Shown here one piece after another: positions 39,505 through 47,937 of a stretch of 64,000 bases of DNA (its first letter is position 1; each line of letters begins with the position of its first letter). The stretch is from JBCCEJ01 sp039030335 (GTDB lineage Bacteria > Pseudomonadota > Gammaproteobacteria > HK1): the NCBI GenBank assembly GCA_039030335.1, contig JBCCEJ010000026.1, positions 1 through 64,000 on the forward strand, in the 5' to 3' direction. The notes beneath the pieces were generated by a model. The model did not search any database, was not told the origin of the DNA, and saw only the letters and a program-made list of their open reading frames with translations. The position numbers and the translations under genes were made by a program.

Positions 39505-40413
39505 CTATTGGCCCGTCGCGCTGACAAATGGCTTCGGGTCAACCGGCTTGCCGTGGCGCAGGACTTCGAAGTGGACGTGTGTCCCGGTCGACCGCCCGGT
39601 CGAGCCCATCAGCGCGATCACGTCCCCGCGGCGGACTCGCTCACCAGCTTTGACGAGATTCTTCTGATTGTGCGCGTATCGCGTCACAACCCCGTTGCCA
39701 TGGGTGATCTGCACGATGTTGCCATACCCACGGCGGCGCTCAGCGTGACTGACAACCCCGTCGGCAACGGCGAGAATCGGCGTTCGAAAGCGGCCGGCGA
39801 AGTCCATTCCGTCGTGAAACGCCCGACGGCCGCTCACGGGATCGCGGCGGGGTCCGAAGCGCGACGAGACCCATCCCTTGGCCACTGGCCGACCGCGCGG
39901 TTGCGTTACGTCGCGTACGTTTTGCATGGATATGGCCCAATCGAGCGCATTCAGACGGGGTTCGCTATCCGCGAGATGGGCCTTCAAGGCCTCGAGGCGG
40001 GCGAACACCCGGGTCGCCTGCCCGGCTGCACCGTCGGAAATCGAATCCGCGCTGCGACGCGGCGCCGCGAACTCCTCGCCGGCCAGCCCTCCGCGAGCGA
40101 CGACGCGCGCCGCTGCCGCCTCCAGCGCCTGTACCCGGGCCCCCAACGCCGCCGCGAATGCGTCCACGAACTCAAGCCGGCGCCCAGCCGCCTGCAGGGC
40201 GATGTCGAGGTCATGGCGTTGATGCAGCAAGGCAGCCGTTTGTTCGAAACCCGCGTCCGCACGAGCCAGCGGGGCCTCCGAGATTCCAGCCCGAAAGCCG
40301 GCAGAAAACGCGGCCGCAACGGCGACGCATACGAGCGCAAGTGCCCACACCGGAGCCATCGGGCTTAGCCTTACCCGGTTGCCATCGCGCCCGGTTAAGA
40401 TAATGAACTGCAC
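39505..40413 (-). CDS. M23-family (LytM) peptidoglycan peptidase
   Basis: 302-aa envelope protein. One membrane helix lies near the N-terminus (WALALVCVAVAAAFSAGF), followed by a helical region rich in Ala and Arg (about 45-150) that may be coiled coil. The C-terminal LytM domain has the zinc ligands HDGMD and HVHFE with NIVQITHGNGVVTRYAHN, so the peptidase looks catalytically complete. It starts at a GTG at 40413 with GGAGG just upstream. Its place between lpxC and secA is conserved in many gammaproteobacteria, and a role in septal or sidewall peptidoglycan cleavage is likely. Confidence 0.88.
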   Translation of the reverse strand: MQFIILTGRDGNRVRLSPMAPVWALALVCVAVAAAFSAGFRAGISEAPLARADAGFEQTAALLHQRHDLDIALQAAGRRLEFVDAFAAALGARVQALEAAAARVVARGGLAGEEFAAPRRSADSISDGAAGQATRVFARLEALKAHLADSEPRLNALDWAISMQNVRDVTQPRGRPVAKGWVSSRFGPRRDPVSGRRAFHDGMDFAGRFRTPILAVADGVVSHAERRRGYGNIVQITHGNGVVTRYAHNQKNLVKAGERVRRGDVIALMGSTGRSTGTHVHFEVLRHGKPVDPKPFVSATGQ

Positions 40414-40441
40414 ATATCCTCCGACAGACAGCTGATTCCAG

Positions 40442-40873
40442 ATGGACGACGCCGGGCGATTTTCACCTCAACGTACGACAGGAGACGCCGCGAGGCTGCA
40501 ACGTCTGCGCGATGAGGTCAACCGTCTTCTGGACGCGACTCAGCGCTTGCGCGGCCACCTTGATCCGGTTTTCGGCGAGCACTGCAGCATAGCGCGGCTT
40601 ACGCCGACTGAAGTCGTGGTGATGGTGGACTCAGCGGCCTGGGCAAGCCGCATCCGTTATCTGCTTCCCCAGATCGAGCAGCTGTTTACGGACATGGGCC
40701 GGTGCCGCGCCACCGTCAAGGTCGCCTCCGCCGTCGCGGCAAGCCCGCCTTCCCGACGCCATGTTTTGAGTGCGGATGGACGAGCGGCACTGGAGGCAGC
40801 CGCGCGCACGGTAGAGAACCCGGCGTTGCAGGCCGTGTTGAAGCGGATCGCGAAGCCGGGCGCAGGGTGCTGA
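40442..40873 (+). CDS. DUF721 (DciA-like) protein
   Basis: 143-aa protein of the DUF721 family. The core (LRDEVNRLLDATQRLRGHLDPVFGEHCSIARLTPTEVVVMVDSAAWASRIRYLLPQIEQLF) shows the KH-like beta-alpha pattern seen in DciA, a helicase loader or operator in bacteria without DnaC. It is encoded next to lpxC and secA as in many relatives. A DciA role is possible, but DUF721 members differ and I would not assign it firmly. Only 28 bases separate its start from the divergent M23 peptidase start. Confidence 0.65.
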   Translation: MDDAGRFSPQRTTGDAARLQRLRDEVNRLLDATQRLRGHLDPVFGEHCSIARLTPTEVVVMVDSAAWASRIRYLLPQIEQLFTDMGRCRATVKVASAVAASPPSRRHVLSADGRAALEAAARTVENPALQAVLKRIAKPGAGC

Positions 40874-40896
40874 CCGCTCAGTCGAGGCGTTAGCGC

Positions 40897-40945
40897 AACG
40901 CTGGTTCTCAGCGTTAAGGGAGGGGGCGGCCGGCACACGCCGGCC
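40897..40945. terminator. Two tandem hairpins between convergent DUF721 gene and lpxC
   Basis: Two perfect 7-bp inverted repeats lie between the convergent stops: AACGCTG/CAGCGTT with a 5-base loop (40897-40915) and GGCCGGC/GCCGGCC with a 4-base loop (40928-40945). Neither has a T tract on either strand, so they are weak candidates for intrinsic terminators, though their place suggests transcription end or 3' protection. Confidence 0.4.
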
Positions 40946-40950
40946 TCAGG

Positions 40951-41862
40951 CTATTCGGCAGCGACCGGTTGCATGAAGATGATCGGGACTTTCGTCGGCT
41001 CTTCGTACGTAACCATTTCCCAGGCCGACTCGTCCGCAACAAGCGCGCGGAGGAGGCGGTTGTTCAGGCCGTGCCCGGACTTATAGCCGCGGAAATGGCC
41101 GATCAAACTGTGGCCGAGCAGATACAGGTCGCCGATCGCATCCAGAATCTTGTGACGTACAAACTCGTCTTCGTAACGCAAGCCGTCGTCGTTCAGGATC
41201 CGGTAATCGTCGACCACGATCGCGTTGTCCAACGTGCCGCCGAGCGCAAGGTTCTCCTCGCGCAGGCTTTCGAGGTCGCGCATGAAGCCGAAGGTGCGCG
41301 CGCGGCTCACTTCCTTGACGAACGAGGTGGTCGAGAAATCGACCGAACGGTCACTGCTGCTCTGCGCGAAGACCGGGTGGTCGAAGTCGATCGACATGCT
41401 GACTTTGAAGCCATCGAACGGATGAAATTCTGCCCATTTGTCGTCTTCGGTCACCCGCACGGGCCGCCGAATGCGGATGAACCGCTTCGGCGCTTCCTGC
41501 TCGATGATCCCAGCTGATTGCAGCAGGAACACGAACGGGCCGGAACTGCCGTCCATGATCGGCACCTCGGCCGCGCTCAGATCGACGATCGCATTGTCGA
41601 TGCCAAGACCTGCCATCGCGGAGAGCAGGTGCTCGACCGTAGATACCGTGTAGTTGTTGGCGCCCAGCGTCGTCGACAGCCGCGTGTCGCACACGTTCAA
41701 TGGGGTCGCCGGGATCTCCACCGGTCCAGGCCCGTCGATACGTCGGAACATGATGCCCGAGTTTGGCGGGGCCGGTCTCAGCGTCAGGTAGACCTTTTGC
41801 CCGGTGTGCAACCCTACACCCGTGGCACGAATAACATTCTTCAGCGTGCGCTGACTGATCAT
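40951..41862 (-). CDS. lpxC: UDP-3-O-acyl-N-acetylglucosamine deacetylase LpxC
   Basis: Zinc deacetylase for the committed step of lipid A synthesis (303 aa). Motifs: MISQRTLKNVIRATGVGLHTG at the start, TVSTVEHLLSAMAGLGIDN with a zinc histidine, HKILDAIGDLYLLG with the other zinc ligands, and GHFRGYKSGHGLNN. The frame extends to 41907, but the ATG at 41862 fits the family. It follows ftsZ on the same strand with a 286-base gap that contains a candidate promoter, so it can be expressed separately from the dcw cluster. Confidence 0.97.
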   Translation of the reverse strand: MISQRTLKNVIRATGVGLHTGQKVYLTLRPAPPNSGIMFRRIDGPGPVEIPATPLNVCDTRLSTTLGANNYTVSTVEHLLSAMAGLGIDNAIVDLSAAEVPIMDGSSGPFVFLLQSAGIIEQEAPKRFIRIRRPVRVTEDDKWAEFHPFDGFKVSMSIDFDHPVFAQSSSDRSVDFSTTSFVKEVSRARTFGFMRDLESLREENLALGGTLDNAIVVDDYRILNDDGLRYEDEFVRHKILDAIGDLYLLGHSLIGHFRGYKSGHGLNNRLLRALVADESAWEMVTYEEPTKVPIIFMQPVAAE

Positions 41863-42009
41863 CGCGATTCTGAACCCCCACCGAGCACCGCTGCGGCGAT
41901 GCCGCACTTATTGACTGCCTTGTGTGCGTCTGCCCCCGGACCAGCGTCAGGTGCTGAACCATCAGACGCATTTCATTTTTGTTTCAGGCAGGCTGTATTT
42001 CGCCACCGA

Positions 42010-42015
42010 ATATTA
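42010..42015 (-). promoter_or_regulatory. Candidate -10 element for lpxC
   Basis: Minus-strand TAATAT preceded by TGC (an extended -10 arrangement) lies about 148 bases upstream of the lpxC ATG. The -35 region is poor (TTGGGG at 19 bases). It is downstream of the inverted repeat at 42049-42080 in the direction of transcription, which would suit an independent lpxC promoter. Confidence 0.3.
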
Positions 42016-42048
42016 GCACAAATCTTGCGTCAGACCCCAACGGGAGGC

Positions 42049-42080
42049 CGATGGCAGGATGCGCAACCATCCTGCCATCG
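42049..42080. terminator. Perfect 13-bp inverted repeat after ftsZ
   Basis: Arms CGATGGCAGGATG (42049-42061) and CATCCTGCCATCG (42068-42080) are perfectly complementary with a 6-base loop, 69 bases after the ftsZ stop. The stem is strong, but no T run follows on either strand. It may terminate dcw transcription with help from Rho, stabilise the ftsZ 3' end, or bind a protein. Confidence 0.45.
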
Positions 42081-42148
42081 TGGATCGCTGGCGGCCCCTC
42101 GGCAGCACCGCCCGCGTGGGCATCTGGAACGCAGCTCATCGGGCGATC

Positions 42149-43357
42149 TCAGTCAACCTGCCGCCGAAGAAACGCGGGAATATCCAGATAATCCGGATCG
42201 TTTTCCACGTTGACAGCCGCCGCCGCCGCGGCGACCGATGGCTCGCGGGCGGGCTTGGAACGCAGCACCGCGGGCATCTCCAGGCTCTTGTAGTCGACCT
42301 CAGCTGCGGCCGGCTTCGGGGCTGGCGCTACGGGCACGGGCGCGACCGGTGCCGCCACGAGTTCCCCTGCCTCGCCAGGCAACCCGGCGAGCTGCGCCTG
42401 GCCGAGCCCGGTCGCAACCACCGTAACCCGCAGTTCCTCCTTGACGGACTCATCGAGCGCGGTGCCGATCACGACCAGCGCGTTCTCACTCGCGAACTCG
42501 CCGATCGCCTCACCGACCGCCTGAAACTCGTCGATACCGAGATTCGGACCCGCCGTGATGTTGACGAGGATGCCCCGCGCTCCGCGCAAGTTCACGTCGT
42601 CGAGCAGTGGGCAATGGATCGCCGCTTCAGCCGCTGCACGGGCTCGATCCTCACCGGTCGCCCGGCCAGAGCCCATCATCGCACGCCCTTTTTCCGACAT
42701 GACCGTGCGCACGTCAGCGAAGTCGACGTTGATCATGCCCGGACGCGTGATCAGCTCGGCGATGCCCTGGGTGGCGCCCAGCAATACATCGTTCGCCGCC
42801 TTGAATGCATCGCGCAGCGTTATGCCCCGCCCCAGCACGCTCAGCAGCTTCTCGTTGGGCACCGTGATCAGCGAATCAACGTGTTCGGCCAGTTCCGCAA
42901 TGCCAGCCTCGGCGACGGCCATCCGGCGCTTCAACTCGAACGGAAATGGCTTCGTGACGACGGCGACGGTCAGAATGCCGAGCTCTTTCGCAAGTTGCGC
43001 GACGACCGGCGACGCGCCAGTCCCCGTGCCGCCGCCCATGCCGGCGGTAATGAACACCATGTCGGCACCCTGGAGGACCTCCACGATGCGATCGCGGTCC
43101 TCTAGCGCGGCCTGCCGACCCACCTCCGGGTTGGCGCCCGCGCCAAGCCCTTTGGTGACGGAGTTACCCAGTTGCAGCACCGTGCGGGCGGACGAGTTCT
43201 TCAACGCCTGCGCATCGGTGTTCGCGCAGACGAATTCGACTCCCTCGACATTGGTCGCCAGCATATGCTCCAGAGCATTGCCGCCACCGCCGCCGACGCC
43301 GACCACCTTGATGACCGCATTGGTGTGGCTAAAGCCACTGTCCATCAGTTCAAACAT
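42149..43357 (-). CDS. ftsZ: Cell division GTPase FtsZ
   Basis: Tubulin homologue forming the Z ring (402 aa). Tubulin signature GMGGGTGTGASPVVAQLAKELG, N-terminal IKVVGVGGGGGNALEHM, synergy loop NVDFADVRTVM, and a C-terminal linker rich in Ala and Pro ending in the conserved peptide DPDYLDIPAFLRRQVD that binds FtsA and ZipA. The start at 43357 has a strong ribosome binding site (AGGAGG), fitting high expression. A 164-base gap separates it from ftsA, the first real break in the coupled cluster. Confidence 0.98.
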   Translation of the reverse strand: MFELMDSGFSHTNAVIKVVGVGGGGGNALEHMLATNVEGVEFVCANTDAQALKNSSARTVLQLGNSVTKGLGAGANPEVGRQAALEDRDRIVEVLQGADMVFITAGMGGGTGTGASPVVAQLAKELGILTVAVVTKPFPFELKRRMAVAEAGIAELAEHVDSLITVPNEKLLSVLGRGITLRDAFKAANDVLLGATQGIAELITRPGMINVDFADVRTVMSEKGRAMMGSGRATGEDRARAAAEAAIHCPLLDDVNLRGARGILVNITAGPNLGIDEFQAVGEAIGEFASENALVVIGTALDESVKEELRVTVVATGLGQAQLAGLPGEAGELVAAPVAPVPVAPAPKPAAAEVDYKSLEMPAVLRSKPAREPSVAAAAAAVNVENDPDYLDIPAFLRRQVD

Positions 43358-43521
43358 CCCACGCCTCCTCTTCTAAGATCAGGCTGCTAGCAATTGCCGG
43401 TTACGCGTACGTGTTGCGCCATACGCAACCAGCGGTCCCCTAAAACCAAGTCCCTTCGAATACGTCGCCGGATTCCTTCCCGTACTCTTCATGGCCAATT
43501 TCAAGTCCACTTTCGATCCCT

Positions 43522-44754
43522 TCAGAAGTTGCCTTGAAACCAACTCTTCATGCGCGCGAACAACGCGCCGATTCCGCCGCCATCACCACCGTCGATACCG
43601 CCTTCGCGCGCGTGCTGATGACCGAACAGCAACAAGCCGACACCAGTCGCATAGATCGGGTTGCGAACAACGTCCACGAGGCCGGTGACGGTGTGCGGCA
43701 CACCGATACGAACCGGTGCGTGAAATATCTCCTCGGCCAGCTCAGCGAGGCCTTCCATCTTTGCGCTGCCCCCGGTCAGAACCACGCCGGCGGCGATCAT
43801 GTCCTCGAATCCGCTGCGTTCGAGCTCGGCATGCACCAGATTGAGTAGCTCGTCGTAACGGGGCTCTACCACCTCCGCGAGCGTCTGGCGCTGCAGTCTT
43901 CGAGGTGGGCGGTCTCCCACGCCGGGAACTTCAATGCTCTCCTCAGGCGTGGCCAGCTGTGCGAGCGCGCACGCGTACTTGATCTTGATCTCCTCGGCAT
44001 GCTGCGTTGGGGTGCGCAACGCGACCGCGATATCGTTCGTGACCTGGTCGCCAGCGATCGGGATGACCGCTGTGTGCTGGATCGCACCGTCGATAAACAC
44101 GGCGATATCGGTCGTTCCGCCACCGATGTCGACGAGGCACACGCCGAGGTCCTTTTCATCCTCGAGCAACACCGAATAGCCGGACGCGATCTGTTCCAGA
44201 ATGATGTCGTCTACTTCCAGACCACACCGCCGCACGCACTTCACGATGTTCTGCGCAGCGCTGAGCGCGCCCGTAACGATGTGCACGCGCGACTCGAGCC
44301 TGACACCCGACATTCCGATCGGTTCCTTGATGCCTTCCTGGGAATCGATGATGAATTCCTGTGGAAGGATATGGACGATGCGCTGGTCAGCCGGGATCGC
44401 GACGGCGCGGGCCGCGTCGATCACCCGGTCGACGTCACCTGCCATCACCTCCTTATCCTTGATCGCCACGATGCCGTGAGAGTTCAAGCTGCGGATGTGG
44501 CTCCCGGCGATCCCGGCGTACACACCGTTGATCTGGCAGCCCGCCATCAGCTCTGCCTCTTCTACCGCGCGCTGTATCGACTGCACGGTAGACTCGATAT
44601 TGACGACTACGCCGCGTTTCAGGCCGTTCGAAGGGTGCGACCCCAAACCGACGATTTCGATGCTGCCGTCGGTCGATATCTCACCGACGATCGCAACGAC
44701 CTTGGACGTGCCGACATCGAGCCCCACGATGAGGTTCTTGCCGCTTCGCTTCAT
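43522..44754 (-). CDS. ftsA: Cell division protein FtsA
   Basis: Actin-like membrane tether for FtsZ, 410 aa. Phosphate 1 loop LIVGLDVGTSKVVAIVGE, SHC/1C domain, phosphate 2 VCLVDIGGGTTDIAVF and adenosine loop VVLTGGSAKMEGL are present. The C-terminal amphipathic helix (IGALFARMKSWFQ) is the membrane anchor. The frame extends to 44841, but ATG 44754 matches the family and overlaps the ftsQ TGA (ATGA). Confidence 0.97.
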   Translation of the reverse strand: MKRSGKNLIVGLDVGTSKVVAIVGEISTDGSIEIVGLGSHPSNGLKRGVVVNIESTVQSIQRAVEEAELMAGCQINGVYAGIAGSHIRSLNSHGIVAIKDKEVMAGDVDRVIDAARAVAIPADQRIVHILPQEFIIDSQEGIKEPIGMSGVRLESRVHIVTGALSAAQNIVKCVRRCGLEVDDIILEQIASGYSVLLEDEKDLGVCLVDIGGGTTDIAVFIDGAIQHTAVIPIAGDQVTNDIAVALRTPTQHAEEIKIKYACALAQLATPEESIEVPGVGDRPPRRLQRQTLAEVVEPRYDELLNLVHAELERSGFEDMIAAGVVLTGGSAKMEGLAELAEEIFHAPVRIGVPHTVTGLVDVVRNPIYATGVGLLLFGHQHAREGGIDGGDGGGIGALFARMKSWFQGNF

Positions 44755-45611
44755 TGCCCGTCCTCCCTGCGAGCCGATGCCGGCGCCGCCCGGCGGATCG
44801 TGTCGCGGAGTGCCAGATCCGCGTCCGGCACACGCTCCCAACGCACCGCGAAGCCGTTGGCGTAGCGGAGGTCGATACGCTCGGCCTCGGTCAGCCGTGC
44901 GCCGAGTGCGCGCCGCAACGCCATGGCGGTAGATGCCAGGGCGGTGACCTGCTGGCCCAGTACCATTTGCAGGCCGCTTTCGAGCTCCACGGTCCAGTTA
45001 TCCCGTTTATCCAAAGTCACCCGAACCACTCGTTGTTCGAGTGGCTGTAGCTGAACCACCAGGGTGCGATAACGCTCCAGCAACTGTGCTTCGCTGCCGT
45101 CGGGCCCTTCGAGCAATGGCAGCAACGACAGGCCGCGTCCACCGAGCGGGTGAAACAACTGTGCGTTGGTATCGATCAATCCGCCGGCCACCCATCTGGC
45201 CGCGACCTGGCGCTCGCGCACGTTGACTTCGACGTGATTTGGCCAGACGCGTCTGACCGACGCGTCTTCCACCCACGGCAACGCGAGCGCGGCGGCGCGC
45301 AGCGCACCCACATCCACTTCGAAGAAGTCGGTCGCGAGCGATGTGCCGATGGCGGCCTCGAGGTCGGTACGCGAGACCTGCCGGAGCTCGCCCGTTACCG
45401 CGACAGATTCGATCGGCCAGTGCGGACGGAGCTGCTCGATCCGGGCCGGCTCAGCGGTAGTCAGCACCACCACAGCCGCGCCAAGAACCACTGCCGCGAG
45501 GCCTGCACGGCGCGTCCGAGGACGCCATTCGCGCGCACGCCATACCGACCAGTGACGGCATCCGGACCACGTTGCGCCTAGCCGCTCGCGAAAGTTGCCA
45601 GTGTCGATCAT
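44751..45611 (-). CDS. ftsQ: Cell division protein FtsQ
   Basis: Bitopic divisome protein of 286 aa: cytosolic tail, one membrane helix (about 37-54, AGLAAVVLGAAVVVL), then a periplasmic POTRA domain (IESVAVTGELRQVSRTDLEAAI) and a beta domain (LPWVEDASVRRVWPNHVEVNVRERQVAARW). It bridges FtsB/FtsL to FtsK and FtsA. The ATG at 45611 has GGAG upstream and overlaps the murB stop. In most gammaproteobacteria ddl precedes it; here murB does. Confidence 0.93.
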   Translation of the reverse strand: MIDTGNFRERLGATWSGCRHWSVWRAREWRPRTRRAGLAAVVLGAAVVVLTTAEPARIEQLRPHWPIESVAVTGELRQVSRTDLEAAIGTSLATDFFEVDVGALRAAALALPWVEDASVRRVWPNHVEVNVRERQVAARWVAGGLIDTNAQLFHPLGGRGLSLLPLLEGPDGSEAQLLERYRTLVVQLQPLEQRVVRVTLDKRDNWTVELESGLQMVLGQQVTALASTAMALRRALGARLTEAERIDLRYANGFAVRWERVPDADLALRDTIRRAAPASARREDGQ

Positions 45612-46510
45612 GCAACTTCTCCGACAATGCACACTTCGGGCTGTAAAGCGATGCCCGTCTCGTTCAGCACGGTCATACGCACGTCGTCGATGAGCGCCTC
45701 GATATCCGCAGCCGTCGCAGTACCGGCATTGATGATGAAATTGGCGTGCTTCTCGGACACGTAGGCGTCACCGCGCCGTCGGCCTTTCAGGCCGCAGCTC
45801 TCGATGAGGCGGCCCGCGTAGTCGCCTTGGGGATTGCGGAACACCGACCCGCAACTGCGCACGCCCGTCGGTTGAGACGCTGCCCGCCTCGCGAGCAACG
45901 CGCGGATTTCCTGACGCGCGTCGCGCGCTGGATCTGCGGCACGTTCGAACTCGAGCTCCGCCGCAACGAACCACTCATCTGCGGGGCCCGTGACGGTCCG
46001 GTAACCAACCGCGTACTCGGATACCTCGCGCCAACGCAAGGCGCCAGCCCGGTCGAGCGTGTGCACCCGTCGCACGTGAGACCAGGTTTCGCCGCCGAAC
46101 GCACCGGCGTTCATTGCCAGAGCGCCGCCCACGGTGCCGGGAATGCCGGCGAAGAACGTTGCACCGGCGAGCCCGGCGCGGCCCGCCGCGCGGGCCAGCT
46201 TCGCGCACGGCGTACCTGCCTGAACCCGAGCGGTCGAGCCGTCGAAATCGCAACCATCCAGCGCACCGGCGAGCGCGATTACCGAGCCCCGCAAGCCGCC
46301 GTCGCGGACCAGCAGATTCGAGCCCAGTCCGAGCCAGAACATCGGCTCCGTGGAGTCTCGTGAACCGACGTAGCCAACCAGATCTTCGAGGTCGGCTGGC
46401 TCAAAAAACCGCTCGGCTGGGCCACCACACGCCCACACCGTGTGTTGGCTCATCGGTTCACCATGACGAAGCTTGCCACGCGGCTTCGCGATATTTGCGC
46501 AGGCGTTCAC
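45608..46510 (-). CDS. murB: UDP-N-acetylenolpyruvoylglucosamine reductase MurB
   Basis: FAD enzyme that reduces enolpyruvyl-UDP-GlcNAc to UDP-MurNAc (300 aa). Motifs: WLGLGSNLLVRDGGL and AGIPGTVGGALAMNAGAFG for FAD binding and GSVFRNPQGDYAGRLIE with the catalytic serine; the compact C-terminus fits the type IIa-like short form. The GTG start at 46510 overlaps the murC stop (GTGA). The early residues RGKLRHGEPMSQHTVWACGGPAE-type segment is conserved in relatives, which supports this start. Confidence 0.95.
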   Translation of the reverse strand: MNACANIAKPRGKLRHGEPMSQHTVWACGGPAERFFEPADLEDLVGYVGSRDSTEPMFWLGLGSNLLVRDGGLRGSVIALAGALDGCDFDGSTARVQAGTPCAKLARAAGRAGLAGATFFAGIPGTVGGALAMNAGAFGGETWSHVRRVHTLDRAGALRWREVSEYAVGYRTVTGPADEWFVAAELEFERAADPARDARQEIRALLARRAASQPTGVRSCGSVFRNPQGDYAGRLIESCGLKGRRRGDAYVSEKHANFIINAGTATAADIEALIDDVRMTVLNETGIALQPEVCIVGEVA

Positions 46511-47937
46511 AGCCCCTCCGCCTGCAGCCTCGCTGCAACCGTGCCGATGGACCCGGCACCTAGCAACAGCAGAACATCGTCATCGCGCAGCACTCCGCGC
46601 AGCACTTCGGGTAGTTCATCCGGCCCCGGCACGAACACCGGGTCCACATAACCGCGGTTACGTATCGCGCGCGCCAGAGCGCGGCCGTCAGCACCCGCGA
46701 TCGGCGCCTCGCCAGCGGGATAGACGTCGAGCAGCAACAACACGTCGAGTTCGCTCAGAGTTAGTGCGAAATCCTCGAACAGGTCGCGCGTACGCGAGTA
46801 TCGATGCAGCTGAAAAGCCACTACCAGACGCCGATCCGGCCAGCTCGCGCGCGCCGCAGACACGGTTGCGGCAATTTCACGAGGGTGATGTCCGTAGTCG
46901 TCGACGACGAGAACCCGGGCTGCTCCGAGATCCATCTCACCGTACATCTGGAAGCGCCGCCCGATGCCCTGGAAACCGTCCAGCGCCCGGCGGATAGCCG
47001 CATCGCCCACACCGGTCTCGTGTGCCACCGCGATCGCTGCACAGGCATTGAGCACGTTGTGCAATCCAGCCAGGTTCAGCGACAGGTCGGTATAGCGGCT
47101 GTCCGGCGTGCCCAAATCGAAGACCATCCGTGGACCGTTCTGCCGAACATTCGTCGCGCGGTACTGGGCGCCCTCTTCGAATCCGTAGGTCACCGTTGGA
47201 CGCGCGACGCGGTCGGCGATCGCCTGCACGCCGGCATCGTCCGAACACAGCACCGCGAGACCGTAAAACGGCAGGTGATGCAGGAAATCCACGAATGCCT
47301 GATACAGCCGTTCAGGTTTGCCGCCGTAGGTTTCCATGTGATCGAGATCGATGTTGGTAACCACGGCCATCATCGGCTTCAGGTACAGGAACGAGGCGTC
47401 GCTCTCATCGGCTTCCGCGACCAGATAGTCGCCATCGCCGAGACGCGCGTGCGTGCCGGAACCGGTCAGACGCCCACCGATCACGTAGGTGGGATCCATT
47501 GCCCCCTCGCCGAGCAGGCTCGCGATCAGGCTGGTCGTGGTGGTCTTGCCATGCGTGCCGGCAACCGCAATACCGAGTTTGAAGCGCATCAACTCAGCCA
47601 GCATCTCGGCGCGCGGCACCATCGGCGTACCGCGTTCGCGGCATGCTGTGATCTCGGGATTGTCATCAGCGATCGCTGTAGAGGTGACGACCACGTCGGC
47701 ATCCGCGACGTTCTCCGCTGCGTGTCCGATGGCGACATCGACGCCGAGCCGCGTCAGATGCTCAGTCATCGCACCCGCACGCAGGTCGGAACCCGATACG
47801 GCGTAGCCGAGATTCTGCAGGACCTCGGCGATACCGCCCATGCCGACGCCGCCGACGCCGACCAGATGTACACGTCTGACACGACCCATCCAGGGCGTGG
47901 TCCGACCACTTTGAACGGGCGATCGCGGCGCGTTCAT
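46507..47937 (-). CDS. murC: UDP-N-acetylmuramate-L-alanine ligase MurC
   Basis: Mur ligase adding the first amino acid (476 aa). N-terminal Rossmann-like HLVGVGGVGMGGIAEVL, ATP loop AGTHGKTTTTSLIA, EADESDASFLYL and the C-terminal domain with VVDDYGHHPREI. It overlaps murG by ATGA at its start and murB by GTGA at its end. Confidence 0.97.
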   Translation of the reverse strand: MNAPRSPVQSGRTTPWMGRVRRVHLVGVGGVGMGGIAEVLQNLGYAVSGSDLRAGAMTEHLTRLGVDVAIGHAAENVADADVVVTSTAIADDNPEITACRERGTPMVPRAEMLAELMRFKLGIAVAGTHGKTTTTSLIASLLGEGAMDPTYVIGGRLTGSGTHARLGDGDYLVAEADESDASFLYLKPMMAVVTNIDLDHMETYGGKPERLYQAFVDFLHHLPFYGLAVLCSDDAGVQAIADRVARPTVTYGFEEGAQYRATNVRQNGPRMVFDLGTPDSRYTDLSLNLAGLHNVLNACAAIAVAHETGVGDAAIRRALDGFQGIGRRFQMYGEMDLGAARVLVVDDYGHHPREIAATVSAARASWPDRRLVVAFQLHRYSRTRDLFEDFALTLSELDVLLLLDVYPAGEAPIAGADGRALARAIRNRGYVDPVFVPGPDELPEVLRGVLRDDDVLLLLGAGSIGTVAARLQAEGL

